From Mycolicibacterium stellerae (lineage in GTDB: Bacteria > Actinomycetota > Actinomycetes > Mycobacteriales > Mycobacteriaceae), in contig NZ_RARC01000026.1 in NCBI RefSeq assembly GCF_003719305.1, forward strand, positions 1-64,000: a DNA stretch of 64,000 nucleotides, in the 5' to 3' direction. This document shows positions 26,752 through 35,447 of the stretch, in pieces. Positions within the stretch are counted from its first letter, which is position 1. The number at the start of each line of letters is the position of its first letter. A program made the translations under genes and the position numbers. The notes under the pieces are model-generated. The model had not been told where the DNA came from. It saw only the letters and a list, made by a program, of their open reading frames with translations, and made no database searches.

Positions 26752-26755
<4 letters not shown>

Positions 26756-27384
26756 GTTCCAACGATCCGCACGAGCCGGTGACCATCACCGACAAACGGC
26801 GTGTCGATCCCGAAACCGGTGAAGTTCGCGACCAGGCAACCGGACCGGCCCCCAGTGGGCCGGCACCGGGGCCGTTCGCCGGGGAGACACCCGAAGAGGC
26901 TGGCAAGGCCGCCGAGTTGCTCGCCGACCTGCAGCGTGTGCAGGCCGATTTCGCCAACTACCGCAAGCGGGCGTTGCGCGACCAGCAGCTGATTGCCGAT
27001 CGCGCCAAGGCCGGCGTCATCGCCCAGCTGCTGGGCGTGCTGGACGACCTCGATCGCGCCCGCAGCCACGGTGACCTGGAGTCGGGTCCGCTGAAGTCGG
27101 TTGCCGACAAGCTGGTGACCGCCCTTGAGGGACTGGGTCTTTCAGGTTTCGGCGCCGAGGGCGACGAGTTCGACCCAGCCCTGCACGAAGCGGTACAGCA
27201 CGAGGGCGAGGGCACTCACCCGATCGTCGGCACCGTCATGCGGCGGGGTTACAAGGTCGGCGATCACGTGGTGCGCCACGCCCTCGTTGGGGTGGTGGAC
27301 ACCGTGCCCGACGCCGGTGAAACGGCCGACAAGCCCGACGCTGCGCCCGAGAAGGACGCAGAATCAATCCAGCAGGACAACTAG
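26752..27384 (+). CDS. grpE: Nucleotide exchange factor GrpE
   Basis: 210 residues. A disordered Pro/Gly-rich N-terminus, then the long dimerising helix (AAELLADLQRVQADFANYRKR, residues ~45-65), DLDRARSHGDLESGPLKSV, and the beta-rich C-terminal domain with EGDEFDPALHEAV and GTVMRRGYKVGDHVVRHALV. It releases ADP from DnaK. GTG 26752 overlaps the dnaK stop (GTGA), so the genes are translationally coupled. Confidence 0.97.
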
Positions 27385-27405
27385 ACAGGTAGGAGGTGAC
27401 GCGAA

Positions 27406-28578
27406 ATGGCCCAGCGTGAATGGGTCGAAAAGGATTTCTACAAAGAACTCGGCGTCTCCTCTGACGCCAGCGCCAAAGAGATCAAAGGGGCGTACCGCAA
27501 GCTCGCCTCCGAATTGCATCCGGATAAGAATCCCGACGGTGCCGAGCGGTTCAAGGCCGTATCCGAGGCGTACAGCGTGTTGTCCGACGAGGCCAAGCGC
27601 AAAGAATACGACGAAACCCGAAGGCTTTTCGCCAACGGTGGCTTCGGCCGCGGCCGGTTCACCGGCGGCGGCAGCGGTAACTTCGGTGGGTTCGGCGGCG
27701 ACGGTGCCGATTTCAATCTGAACGATCTGTTCGATGCGGCGGGCCAGACGGGCGGCGCGAACATCGGCGACCTGTTCGGCGGGCTGTTCGGCCGTGGCGC
27801 ACAGCAGCCTCGACCCAGCAGGCCTCGGCGCGGCAACGATCTGGAGACCGAGACCGAGCTGTCGTTCATGGAGGCCACCAAGGGTGTGGCCATGCCCCTG
27901 CGGCTGACCAGCCCGGCGCCGTGCACGAATTGCCATGGCAGCGGGGCGCGTCCGGGCACCAGCCCGAAGGTGTGCCCGAACTGCAATGGCGCAGGTGTGG
28001 TCAACCGCAACCAGGGCGCGTTCGGTTTCTCCGAGCCGTGCACCGAATGCCGTGGGAGCGGCTCGATCATCGAGCAGCCGTGCGACGAGTGCAAGGGCAC
28101 CGGCGTCACGACACGGACCCGCACCATCAACGTGCGGATCCCACCGGGTGTCGAGGACGGACAGCGGATCAGGCTCGCCGGACAGGGTGAAGCCGGGCTG
28201 CGTGGTGCGCCATCGGGCGACCTGTATGTGACCGTCCATGTGAAGCCGGACAAGGTGTTCGGACGCGATGGCAACGACCTCACCGTCACGGTGCCGGTCA
28301 GCTTCAGCGAACTCGCACTGGGCACAACGCTTTCGGTGCCGACGCTGGAGGGCAAGGTCGGCGTGCGGGTTCCGAAGGGGACATCGGACGGGCGCATCCT
28401 GCGGGTGCGCGGCCGAGGTGTGCCCAATCGGTCCGGCGGCTTCGGTGACCTGTTGGTCACCGTCAAGGTCGCCGTGCCGCCCAAACTCGAAGGTGAAGCG
28501 GCAGAGGCGTTGGAGGCGTACGCGAAGGCAGAGCGGGCCAGCGGGTTCGACCCGCGGGCCGGGTGGGCCGGTGCGTGA
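27406..28578 (+). CDS. dnaJ: Chaperone DnaJ (Hsp40)
   Basis: 390 residues. J domain with the HPDKN tripeptide core (~residues 38-42), a Gly/Phe-rich linker (FANGGFGRGRFTGGG), four zinc-finger CxxCxGxG motifs (CTNCHGSG, CPNCNGAG, CTECRGSG, CDECKGTG) and two C-terminal substrate domains. It matches mycobacterial DnaJ1. ATG 27406 follows TAGGAGGTGACGCGAA. Stimulates DnaK ATPase. Confidence 0.97.
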   Translation: MAQREWVEKDFYKELGVSSDASAKEIKGAYRKLASELHPDKNPDGAERFKAVSEAYSVLSDEAKRKEYDETRRLFANGGFGRGRFTGGGSGNFGGFGGDGADFNLNDLFDAAGQTGGANIGDLFGGLFGRGAQQPRPSRPRRGNDLETETELSFMEATKGVAMPLRLTSPAPCTNCHGSGARPGTSPKVCPNCNGAGVVNRNQGAFGFSEPCTECRGSGSIIEQPCDECKGTGVTTRTRTINVRIPPGVEDGQRIRLAGQGEAGLRGAPSGDLYVTVHVKPDKVFGRDGNDLTVTVPVSFSELALGTTLSVPTLEGKVGVRVPKGTSDGRILRVRGRGVPNRSGGFGDLLVTVKVAVPPKLEGEAAEALEAYAKAERASGFDPRAGWAGA

Positions 28579-28973
28579 TGGCAGGCAAGCGCCCCGACGA
28601 CCGCGAAGCCGCGAGGACCTTCCTGATCTCCGTCGCCGCCGAGCTTGCGGGCATGCACGCGCAGACGCTGCGCACGTATGACCGGCTTGGCCTGGTAAGC
28701 CCGCAGCGCAGCTCGGGCGGCGGGCGCCGCTACTCGCAGCGCGACGTCGACCTGCTCCGCGAGGTGCAGCGGCTGTCTCAGGACGAGGGAGTCAACCTCG
28801 CAGGCATCAAACGGATCATCGAGCTGACCAACCAGGTCGAGGCACTGCAGTCCCGGTTGTCCGAAATGGCTGACGAACTGGCTCGGTTGAGCGCCAAGAA
28901 GAGTCGCGACATCGCGGTGGTGCCCAAGAGCACCGCGCTGGTGGTCTGGCAACCTCGCAAGAAAAACCGCTGA
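28578..28973 (+). CDS. hspR: Heat-shock repressor HspR (MerR family)
   Basis: 131 residues. MerR-type winged helix (ISVAAELAGMHAQTLRTYDR, RLGLVSPQRSSGGGRRYSQ), then a coiled coil (IIELTNQVEALQSRLSEMA) and the HspR-typical tail VVPKSTALVVWQPRKK. ATG 28578 overlaps the dnaJ TGA (TGATG). Represses dnaK and clpB by binding HAIR sites; two HAIRs upstream of dnaK and one at clpB are seen in this window, which closes the autoregulatory loop. Confidence 0.96.
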   Translation: MAGKRPDDREAARTFLISVAAELAGMHAQTLRTYDRLGLVSPQRSSGGGRRYSQRDVDLLREVQRLSQDEGVNLAGIKRIIELTNQVEALQSRLSEMADELARLSAKKSRDIAVVPKSTALVVWQPRKKNR

Positions 28974-28978
28974 CCCAC

Positions 28979-29575
28979 CTAGTTGTTTGTTGGTGGTGGT
29001 TCCTGTGGTTGGAAGGGTTGGTACCACCACCAGTCGGCGCGTTCGCCGCTGGGCCCGGGGCATGGTGGGACGTCGGGCGGGGGTTTGGTTGGTGGACGGG
29101 CCAGCGATCCTGCGCTGAGTGGTCGCCCGGCGTTGTCGGTGACGACGAGTTCGTCTGCGGGTCCGGTGATGGTGATGACGCCGCGGTGGTGCAGCCGGTG
29201 GTGATACGGGCAGACCAGCACCAGGTTGACCAGTTCGGTGGGGCCGCCGTCTTCCCAGTGGCGGATGTGGTGGGCGTGCAGAGCGCGGGTGGCCCCACAA
29301 CCCGGTACTGCGCAGGGGGGGTGGCGGTGTTCCAGTGCGCGGCGAAGCCGCCGGTTGATCAGCCGGGTGGTCCGCCCGGCGCCGATCACCTGCCCGTCGC
29401 GCTGGAACCAGACTTCACAGGTGGCATCACAGGTCAGGTAGCGACGCTCAGACTCCGACAGCAGCGGGCCCAGATGCAGCGCGGCGACGCGGTCTTTCAC
29501 GTCGACGTGCATGACGGCGGTGGTGTGCTGTCCGTGCGGGCGGCGGGCGGCGGGCGACGTCGGACTCGGCAGCAC
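28979..29575 (-). pseudogene. Truncated HNH endonuclease of the 13E12/DUF222 family
   Basis: The 198 codons keep only the C-terminal part of a DUF222-HNH protein: the LHLGPLLSESERRYLTCDAT linker in pieces, CAVPGCGATRALHAHHI, then DGGPTELVNLVLVCPYHH (the HNH motif with its zinc cysteines) and a Pro-rich tail. The ~200-residue N-terminal DUF222 domain is absent, and the first start (GTG 29575) has no ribosome site. These 13E12 proteins are dispersed repeated genes in mycobacteria; I read this as a 5'-deleted remnant next to hspR. A short functional HNH protein is the less likely alternative. Confidence 0.65.
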
Positions 29576-29707
29576 GCACCGCCGTCGCGGCGGGAGCTAT
29601 GGTCGAGGACATGACCCATCATCACACCCGGGTACGACAAATCTGGACTACCTAGGAGTCGGTTTCACGCCAATCGCGAACCCAAAGAGTCAGCGTGGGT
29701 TGTGCTT

Positions 29708-30607
29708 TCACCTAACCTGTATGGAGAAGCGGGTGGTTTCCGGATTGCCCGCGGCCACGCGGTAGGTGCCGCGGGTGAGCGCGTCCGTCGGCGCCGCCAT
29801 CGGCTCGATAGCGACGAGTTCGTCGCCCGGTGGGGCGAACAATTGCGCTGCCGGATAACCCTTCTCGAATGTGACAGCGATCAGCCGGCCCCCGCCCTCG
29901 ATCGTGAACACGGCGCCTTCGGGCACGTTGTCGAAGCCGTCGTCATACGTGACGTTCTTCAATGGCTGGGTGGCGCCTTCCCAGTCCTCGGCCTGCCCGG
30001 TCGGCAGGCCTCGGCTGTCGACGAGCAGGGTGCGCATGCTCGGTGTGGTCAGCGTCCAGTCGTCGCGCGGCACGCCAGGAATCTGGAAATACGGGTGGTA
30101 CCCGAAGCACAATGGCACAGGCGCCGCCGTCGTCGGCGTGACCGTCGTCTCGATGGTCAGCGTCTGGTCGTCCAGCGTGATCTGCTGCGTCAGCACGTGC
30201 GGGAAGGGGAACGAAGCCAATAGCTCCGGCCGCTCGCCGTAGTCCAGAACGGCAGTCAACGCGTTGTCCGATCTGTCGGTGACCAGCCAGCCGGGATAGG
30301 CCGCCAACACGCCGTGCATCGGCGCGCCGTGTTCGTCGGCGCGAACGCCGCCGCTGCCAACGGTCAAGGAGACGACGGTTCCGTCGACCTCATACGTGTT
30401 GGCGCTCAGGCGATTTGCCCACGGGTAGAGGAGCGGAATCCCCATTGTCTTGCCGTTGGCCACATAGGCCTCAAGCCCGCGGCGTTGACCGAGAAACTCG
30501 ACTCCGTCGTCGGCGAGGGAAGTGCAGATCATCCCCGCCGCAGGCACGTACGTCGCCGACAGTGATGACCACGGGTCGCGAAGAGTCACTGACTCGAACT
30601 CCGGCAT
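29708..30607 (-). CDS. Aldose 1-epimerase family protein
   Basis: 299 residues of the galactose-mutarotase beta-sandwich fold: IPLLYPWANRLSANTYEVDG (N-R substrate motif), HGAPMHGVLAAYPGW, CFGYHPYFQIPGVPRDDW (catalytic His) and IEPMAAPTDAL (catalytic Glu). It interconverts alpha and beta anomers of hexoses. ATG 30607 preferred over an upstream in-frame start at 30631. Divergent from the NTF2-like gene with only 48 bp between the starts. Confidence 0.88.
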   Translation of the reverse strand: MPEFESVTLRDPWSSLSATYVPAAGMICTSLADDGVEFLGQRRGLEAYVANGKTMGIPLLYPWANRLSANTYEVDGTVVSLTVGSGGVRADEHGAPMHGVLAAYPGWLVTDRSDNALTAVLDYGERPELLASFPFPHVLTQQITLDDQTLTIETTVTPTTAAPVPLCFGYHPYFQIPGVPRDDWTLTTPSMRTLLVDSRGLPTGQAEDWEGATQPLKNVTYDDGFDNVPEGAVFTIEGGGRLIAVTFEKGYPAAQLFAPPGDELVAIEPMAAPTDALTRGTYRVAAGNPETTRFSIQVR

Positions 30608-30655
30608 GGACGCGATCCTGCCATGCGGCACCGACCCGTCCTGTTAGATCGAGAA

Positions 30656-31096
30656 ATGAGCGCTGCCCAGCGATATGACGAGATAGAAACGCGAAACCTC
30701 GCAACGGTGCAGGCGGGCTTCGACGCGTGGCGGAACGGCACGGGCAACATCTATGACGTGCTGGCCGACGATGCCACCTGGGAGATCACCGGCAACTCGG
30801 TGGCAGCCGGCGTCTATTCCAGTAAGGAGGAGTTCCTCGCCAACGTGGTGCGACCGTTGATGGCGCGGATGACGACTCCGTTGACGCCGACCGTCCGCGA
30901 CATGTACGCCGACGGCGACACCGTCATCGTGCTCTTCGACGCCGAAAGCACAGCGCGCGACGGCGTGCCCTACCGCAACACCTACTCGTGGTACTTGACG
31001 TTGCGGGACAACTGGATCGTCATGGTGACGGCGTTCTATGACAGCATCGCGTTCGACGACATCTGGCAGCGAGTGACACCGGCGGCTCAGTCGTAG
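30656..31096 (+). CDS. NTF2-like/SnoaL-like protein
   Basis: 146 residues of the cone-shaped alpha+beta NTF2 fold: an N-terminal helix NLATVQAGFDAWRNG, DDATWEITGNSVAAGVYSSK, then beta strands DTVIVLFDAEST and NTYSWYLTLRDNWIVMVTAFYD. This group includes small-molecule isomerases and cyclases, but many members are uncharacterised. ATG 30656 chosen over 30623. No specific function. Confidence 0.8.
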   Translation: MSAAQRYDEIETRNLATVQAGFDAWRNGTGNIYDVLADDATWEITGNSVAAGVYSSKEEFLANVVRPLMARMTTPLTPTVRDMYADGDTVIVLFDAESTARDGVPYRNTYSWYLTLRDNWIVMVTAFYDSIAFDDIWQRVTPAAQS

Positions 31097-31111
31097 ACGA
31101 TCAATACCCCT

Positions 31112-32278
31112 TCAGCCGGCCAACGGATCGTGCTGGATACGTTCGGGCGGAGCGCCTTTGGCGATAAGCGCTTCCTTTGTCGCGGTAACCATATCCGGGC
31201 CGCCACAGATCAGGATCTGTCTGTCGCCCCAGTTTCCGTACTTCGTCACCACCTCGGGCAGCCTGCCGGTCTGCCGCAGATGAAGTCCGCGCGGCGGCTG
31301 CACGTCGGGGTAGTCGGCGGCCCACGGCGGGTCGGAGCGGAACTCCGAAACCGGCGACACCGACAGCCAGGGGTTGTGTGCTGCGAGCTGCCACAGCGTG
31401 CGCAGGTCGTACAGCTCGCACGGGTACCGCCCGCCGAAGAACAGATGCACCCTAGGGTTCACCGCCCACTGGGTGAGCTCCATGATGAGCGCCCGCAGCG
31501 GCGCCAGCCCGGTGCTGCCCGCGACCATCAGCACGTCGCCGCCGTCCCGGTCGATCTGCATGCCGCCGTGCGGATTCGACAGCCGCCACCGGTCGCCGGG
31601 CCGGGTTTCGGCGACGACGGTCGGACTGACCATTCCGCCGGTGACCGATCGGACGTGGAATTCGATGGCGCCGCTCGGGTCAGGGGGCATCGCCGGGCTG
31701 AGGTAGCGCCAGCGGCGCGGCCACTGCGGCACCTGCACGGTGACGTATTGGCCCGCGAAGTAGGACAGCGGCTGGTCCAGTGCAAGACGCACCACCGAGA
31801 TGTCCCTCGACACCCGGTTCAGCTCGACGACGGTGCCGTCGCAGAACGGCGGGCCCTGTTCTGCGTCTGCAGCGCCACGCATGACGCCGATGAACAGCTC
31901 GAGGGCGGCGCGGGCGGTGTCGTCGAGCTTGTCGTCCCAGTTCTGGCTCAACTGTCTGCGCAGCGTCGTGTATAGCGCCTCGTGCATGCTGAAGTAGTGG
32001 CTTCCGACCACACCGTACTTGCGATGATCGCGGCCCAGCTGAGCCAGAAACGCGACGGGCTCCTCGGCGCGTTGGTCGACGAGCTCGCCGAACAGCCACG
32101 TCATCGCCTGGCTGAACACCGTGAACTGGCTGCCCAGATCGGGCGGGAACAGATCGCGCACCGCCATGTCGATGGCGAACCACTTGGTGTAGAACTGGCG
32201 GACCAGCTCCTGGCCGCCGAGGCGTGGATCGACCGCGTCGCGCAGCATCCGCAGCCCGTCGCGGTCGTCGAGTCCCAC
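31112..32278 (-). CDS. Type II flavohaemoglobin (globin-FAD/NAD reductase fusion)
   Basis: 388 residues: an N-terminal globin domain (VRQFYTKWFAIDMAVRDLFP, proximal-side KYGVVGSHYFSMHEALYT), then a ferredoxin-reductase-like FAD/NAD module (YFAGQYVTVQVPQWPRRWRY, VAGSTGLAPLRALIMEL, ILICGGPDMVTATKEAL). The usual FAD motif RxYSL is altered to RYLSPA, a mark of the mycobacterial type II enzymes typified by M. tuberculosis Rv0385, reported to act on D-lactate-linked electron transfer rather than nitric oxide. In M. tuberculosis it neighbours clpB; here 11 kb separate them. Confidence 0.85.
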   Translation of the reverse strand: MGLDDRDGLRMLRDAVDPRLGGQELVRQFYTKWFAIDMAVRDLFPPDLGSQFTVFSQAMTWLFGELVDQRAEEPVAFLAQLGRDHRKYGVVGSHYFSMHEALYTTLRRQLSQNWDDKLDDTARAALELFIGVMRGAADAEQGPPFCDGTVVELNRVSRDISVVRLALDQPLSYFAGQYVTVQVPQWPRRWRYLSPAMPPDPSGAIEFHVRSVTGGMVSPTVVAETRPGDRWRLSNPHGGMQIDRDGGDVLMVAGSTGLAPLRALIMELTQWAVNPRVHLFFGGRYPCELYDLRTLWQLAAHNPWLSVSPVSEFRSDPPWAADYPDVQPPRGLHLRQTGRLPEVVTKYGNWGDRQILICGGPDMVTATKEALIAKGAPPERIQHDPLAG

Positions 32279-32296
32279 GCCGCTTGAGTGTAGGTA

Positions 32297-33313
32297 TCAG
32301 CCGGGCAACCGCCCACCCTTGCCGTCACGCACCGCGGCAATCACGATCAACCCGGCTCCCGCGATCGCCCAGCCGGCCAGCACGACGATCGCCATCGTGG
32401 CGCCCGACCCGCCGAAGAACGCCGTCGAGCGCAGCAGTGTGGCGTTGGCTCCCTGCGGCAACCACTGCCCAAGCGCACCCCATCCGCTGGGCAGGAGCTC
32501 GGGCGCGCTCGCCAGCCCCGAGAGCGGGTTGCCCAGCAACAGTGCAAGCAGGGAGCCTGCGGCCAGCCCGGCGCGGCCGAACAGCGAGCCGAGGCCCAGC
32601 ATCGACAGCCCGGACGCGAGTGCCCCGAGCGCGAGGCCGCCGGCAACCCCCCAGAAGTTCGCGTCAATCGAGCCGAGCACGAACCGCAGCAGCGCCGCGA
32701 TCGTCGCTCCCGCCAGCCCGGCGAACACCACAGCGGCCGCGAACCGGGTCCACACCGCACGTCGCAGCGCGAGCACGAGCACGACGGCGGGCAGCAGGCC
32801 GGCCAGCGTGATGGGCAGCGCGGATGCCGCCAGCCCGGCGCCGCGCGGGTCGGCGGAGGTCGGCGGGGCGACGTCTTCGGTGTGCAGCGCGACCCCCGCG
32901 TGTTGGGCGATGCCGCTGCCGACCTGATTCAGCAGCTGGGCGACGGTCGGGCTCGCGCCGGTCGCGATCAGCAGGGTGCGGCCGTCCGGGCCGAACGAGA
33001 TGCCGCCGTAGACATCCCGATTGCGGATGGCGTCGCGCAGCGCCGCCTCGCCGGGGTAGTAGGTGATCGCGAATGCGCCAGGCGCGTTGTGCTCGAGGAT
33101 TTCGGCAACTTGACCGCTGGCCGCCTGCGGGCCCGCCGCACCGATCGGGACGTCGTGCGGCTTCGAACGCGCCGCAGGCAGGGCGAACGCGATGGCGACG
33201 ATCGCGATCACCACGACCAGCACTGCGACGATGCCGGTCGCGCGCAGCGCGGCGGGGGGTTCATGGGCCTGGGCGGCGTGATGGGTTGGCCTCGGGAGCG
33301 ATTGCGTCGTCAT
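32297..33313 (-). CDS. YhgE/Pip-like multi-pass membrane protein, divergent from a TetR gene
   Basis: 338 residues: one N-terminal span (TGIVAVLVVVIAIVAIAFAL), a ~120-residue extracytoplasmic domain (EILEHNAPGAFAITYYPGEA, YGGISFGPDG), then about five or six spans with the GNPLSGLASAPELLPSGWG loop typical of ABC-2/YhgE-type permeases, which are drug or cell-envelope exporters. ATG 33313. It shares an intergenic operator with the TetR gene and is probably its target. No partner ATPase is adjacent. Confidence 0.75.
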   Translation of the reverse strand: MTTQSLPRPTHHAAQAHEPPAALRATGIVAVLVVVIAIVAIAFALPAARSKPHDVPIGAAGPQAASGQVAEILEHNAPGAFAITYYPGEAALRDAIRNRDVYGGISFGPDGRTLLIATGASPTVAQLLNQVGSGIAQHAGVALHTEDVAPPTSADPRGAGLAASALPITLAGLLPAVVLVLALRRAVWTRFAAAVVFAGLAGATIAALLRFVLGSIDANFWGVAGGLALGALASGLSMLGLGSLFGRAGLAAGSLLALLLGNPLSGLASAPELLPSGWGALGQWLPQGANATLLRSTAFFGGSGATMAIVVLAGWAIAGAGLIVIAAVRDGKGGRLPG

Positions 33314-33380
33314 TGCTCACTCGCTTTTCATCCGACGTTGAATTTTCTGTCAGCGGTGAGCGTAACTCCGCAATGACCAG

Positions 33381-33400
33381 ATTTCAACAGTCATTGAAAT
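33381..33400. promoter_or_regulatory. TetR operator: perfect ATTTCAA-N6-TTGAAAT
   Basis: A perfect 7-bp inverted repeat, ATTTCAA (33381-33387) and TTGAAAT (33394-33400), lies 15 bp before the TetR start in the 101-bp divergent gap. The symmetry and position are those of an autoregulatory TetR operator that also controls the divergent membrane protein. Confidence 0.75.
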
Positions 33401-33414
33401 GATATCGTCGGCGG

Positions 33415-34047
33415 ATGGCTCCACCTGCGAAGACGACGAGCCGCCGCCGGGGTCGACGGCAGGGCGAGCCGGTTTCGCGCGAGGCGGTACTGCGCGCGGC
33501 CAAGCAGCGGTTCGGGGTGGAGGGGTACGAGAAGACCACTCTGCGCGCGATCGCAAACGACGCGCACGTCGACCCGTCGATGGTGCTCTACCTCTTCGGG
33601 TCGAAGGCCGAACTCTTCCGGGAGTCGCTGCGGTTGATCATCGACCCCGACGCGCTCATCGCGGCGCTCGCCGACGGTGACGGGGATATCGGCACCCGGA
33701 TGGTGCGCACGTACCTGGGAATCTGGGAGCACCAGGACACCGCAGCGAGCATGGTTGCGATGCTGGTGTCTGCGACCTCGAACCCCGATGCACACGAAGC
33801 GTTTCGCGCCTTCATGCAGAGCTATGTGCTGACCGCAGTGGCGGGTGCGCTCGGCGGCGGCGAACAGGCCCGCCTTCGGGCCATGTTGGCCGCGACCAAC
33901 CTGGTTGGTACGGCGATCCTGCGCTACGTGATGCGCGTGCCGCCGCTGGCCACGCTGCCTGCTGACGACGTCGTCAAGCTGATTGCGCCTTCGGTGACCC
34001 GTTACCTGACCGCGTCGGCGCAGGAACTGGGTCTGCCCGAGCTATAG
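33415..34047 (+). CDS. TetR/AcrR family transcriptional regulator
   Basis: 210 residues: basic N-terminus KTTSRRRGRRQG, helix-turn-helix TTLRAIANDAHVDPSMVLYLFG (~44-65 in parts), then a TetR_C-type helical domain. ATG 33415 immediately follows a perfect inverted repeat. Its stop codon overlaps that of the convergent GAP-family gene (CTATAG). Probably represses itself and the divergent YhgE-like gene in response to a small molecule. Confidence 0.88.
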   Translation: MAPPAKTTSRRRGRRQGEPVSREAVLRAAKQRFGVEGYEKTTLRAIANDAHVDPSMVLYLFGSKAELFRESLRLIIDPDALIAALADGDGDIGTRMVRTYLGIWEHQDTAASMVAMLVSATSNPDAHEAFRAFMQSYVLTAVAGALGGGEQARLRAMLAATNLVGTAILRYVMRVPPLATLPADDVVKLIAPSVTRYLTASAQELGLPEL

Positions 34048-34713
34048 ACCGTGAATTCCCTTGTACAGCACCAGAAGACCAATGACGATCAGAATGGCGG
34101 CGACGAGCGTGGCGTGCTGACGCTCCATCCAGTCCTTCAGCCGGGTCAACGGCTCGTCGAGGCGATCTCCTACCACCGCATAGGCGAGGATGGGGATCGC
34201 CACCGTCGAGCCTGCGAACAAGACGTACCAGGCTTCGGCAGCCCACACCGCAGGGGAGCGCAGCCCGGCAGAGCCAATGGCCAAACCCGCTGCGGCACAG
34301 ATGAAGAGCACCTTCGGGTTGATGACCGTCAACGCCGCGGCGGCAAGGCCCGCGCGCAGCGGCGTGAACTTGCTCATGCTGTTCATCCAGCCTGGGGTGT
34401 GGTCGGACTTCTTGCGGGTGAACCAGCGGTAGAGACCGAAGACGATCAGCGCCGCGCCGATCACGATGCGCGCCCACGACGCCCAGCCGGGTGGCTTCTC
34501 CTTCAGCCCGCCCGCCAGGCTGGAGACCTCGACGAAGATCGTCGTCAACGCCGCCAGCCCGAACAGCCAGCCGGCCAGAAACGCCAGACCCGTCGGCCTT
34601 GGACGCGGCGTGTGCAGCACCAGCACGGCCGGGATGATCGACAACGGCGAAAGCGCGACGACCAGCGCCAGCGGAATGAGCTCGGTCAGTACCGAGCCCC
34701 AATTGCCAGACAT
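34042..34713 (-). CDS. GAP family (Sap-like) multi-pass membrane protein
   Basis: 223 residues with about six spans: LIPLALVVALSPLSIIPAVL, AGWLFGLAALTTIFVEV, IGAALIVFGLYRWFT, AGLAAAALTVINPKVLFICA, STVAIPILAYAVVG and LVAAILIVIGLLVLYKG. The ALSPLSIIPAVLVL and INPK motifs are those of the Gap/Sap proteins that help export glycolipids to the mycobacterial surface (Gap for glycopeptidolipids, Sap for sulpholipid-1). ATG 34713 with ribosome site AAAGGGCAGTCG. The lipid is not predictable, as no glycolipid genes are adjacent. Confidence 0.82.
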   Translation of the reverse strand: MSGNWGSVLTELIPLALVVALSPLSIIPAVLVLHTPRPRPTGLAFLAGWLFGLAALTTIFVEVSSLAGGLKEKPPGWASWARIVIGAALIVFGLYRWFTRKKSDHTPGWMNSMSKFTPLRAGLAAAALTVINPKVLFICAAAGLAIGSAGLRSPAVWAAEAWYVLFAGSTVAIPILAYAVVGDRLDEPLTRLKDWMERQHATLVAAILIVIGLLVLYKGIHGL

Positions 34714-34878
34714 CGACTGCCCTTTCGTCGCGCTACCGAGGAGAAGGTAGCAAGGCGTGACGTCCGCGGCGGCAATTGCGCAGGTTTGTGATTTGCCGCC
34801 GTCGTGGTTCGACGTGGCGGGTGACTCGGTCGCTGATTTGCCGTCATACACGCTGCCGGGCTGACATACTCACCTCCC

Positions 34879-35373
34879 ATGACGCGATCCGCAACGGCGA
34901 AATGTGCGGCCGCTTTTGCGCTGACCGCCGCCCCGGCCGCCGTTCTGACGGTTGTACCGCAGGCCACTGCGCTGGCGGACAGCTGCTCGGACGTGGCATC
35001 CAACTCTGCGATGGCGATCGACACCGGTGCCTGCGCCGACGTGCTCGCGCAGGAGAGGCGTTGGTTGACCGCAATCACCGAGGGCGACCGTGTGACCGTG
35101 GATTCGATTCTGGCGCCGGGCTTCAAGCACATCAACTCCGATGGGATCCTGCTCGACCGCGCGCAGGAGATCGCCGGTCTCGAGAAGGTGTCGTTCACAA
35201 TGAACCCGACCGACCAACTCGTCGACATCGCAGGAGACACGGCGGTGATTCACGGCGTGAACACCCTCATCGACGGCGGCACGGTGCTGGCGCGGGAGCG
35301 GTTCACCGACGTATTCGTGCTACAGAACGGAACCTGGATGGCGCTTTCCGCCCAGGAGACCGCCCAGGGATAG
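34879..35373 (+). CDS. Secreted NTF2-like (DUF4440-type) protein
   Basis: 164 residues with a signal peptide ending ATALA-DS (~residue 33), then an NTF2/SnoaL-like domain: CADVLAQERRWLTAITEGDR, ILAPGFKHINSDGILLDR and TAVIHGVNTLIDGGTVLARE, ending FVLQNGTWMALSAQET. Two cysteines near the mature N-terminus may pair. Function unknown. It lies upstream of and parallel to the multicopper oxidase, with 74 bp between. Confidence 0.78.
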   Translation: MTRSATAKCAAAFALTAAPAAVLTVVPQATALADSCSDVASNSAMAIDTGACADVLAQERRWLTAITEGDRVTVDSILAPGFKHINSDGILLDRAQEIAGLEKVSFTMNPTDQLVDIAGDTAVIHGVNTLIDGGTVLARERFTDVFVLQNGTWMALSAQETAQG

Positions 35374-35447
35374 CTCGTTCCCGCGGATTTGCCATGTGTA
35401 TATCTGCGGCTCTGTACTGTTTTGCCTGCATCCTCACCCACGTCTGA

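Noticed and set aside
29009..29614. 201-codon + strand frame opposite the HNH remnant
   Set aside because: Antisense shadow; the minus strand contains the HNH motif and zinc cysteines.
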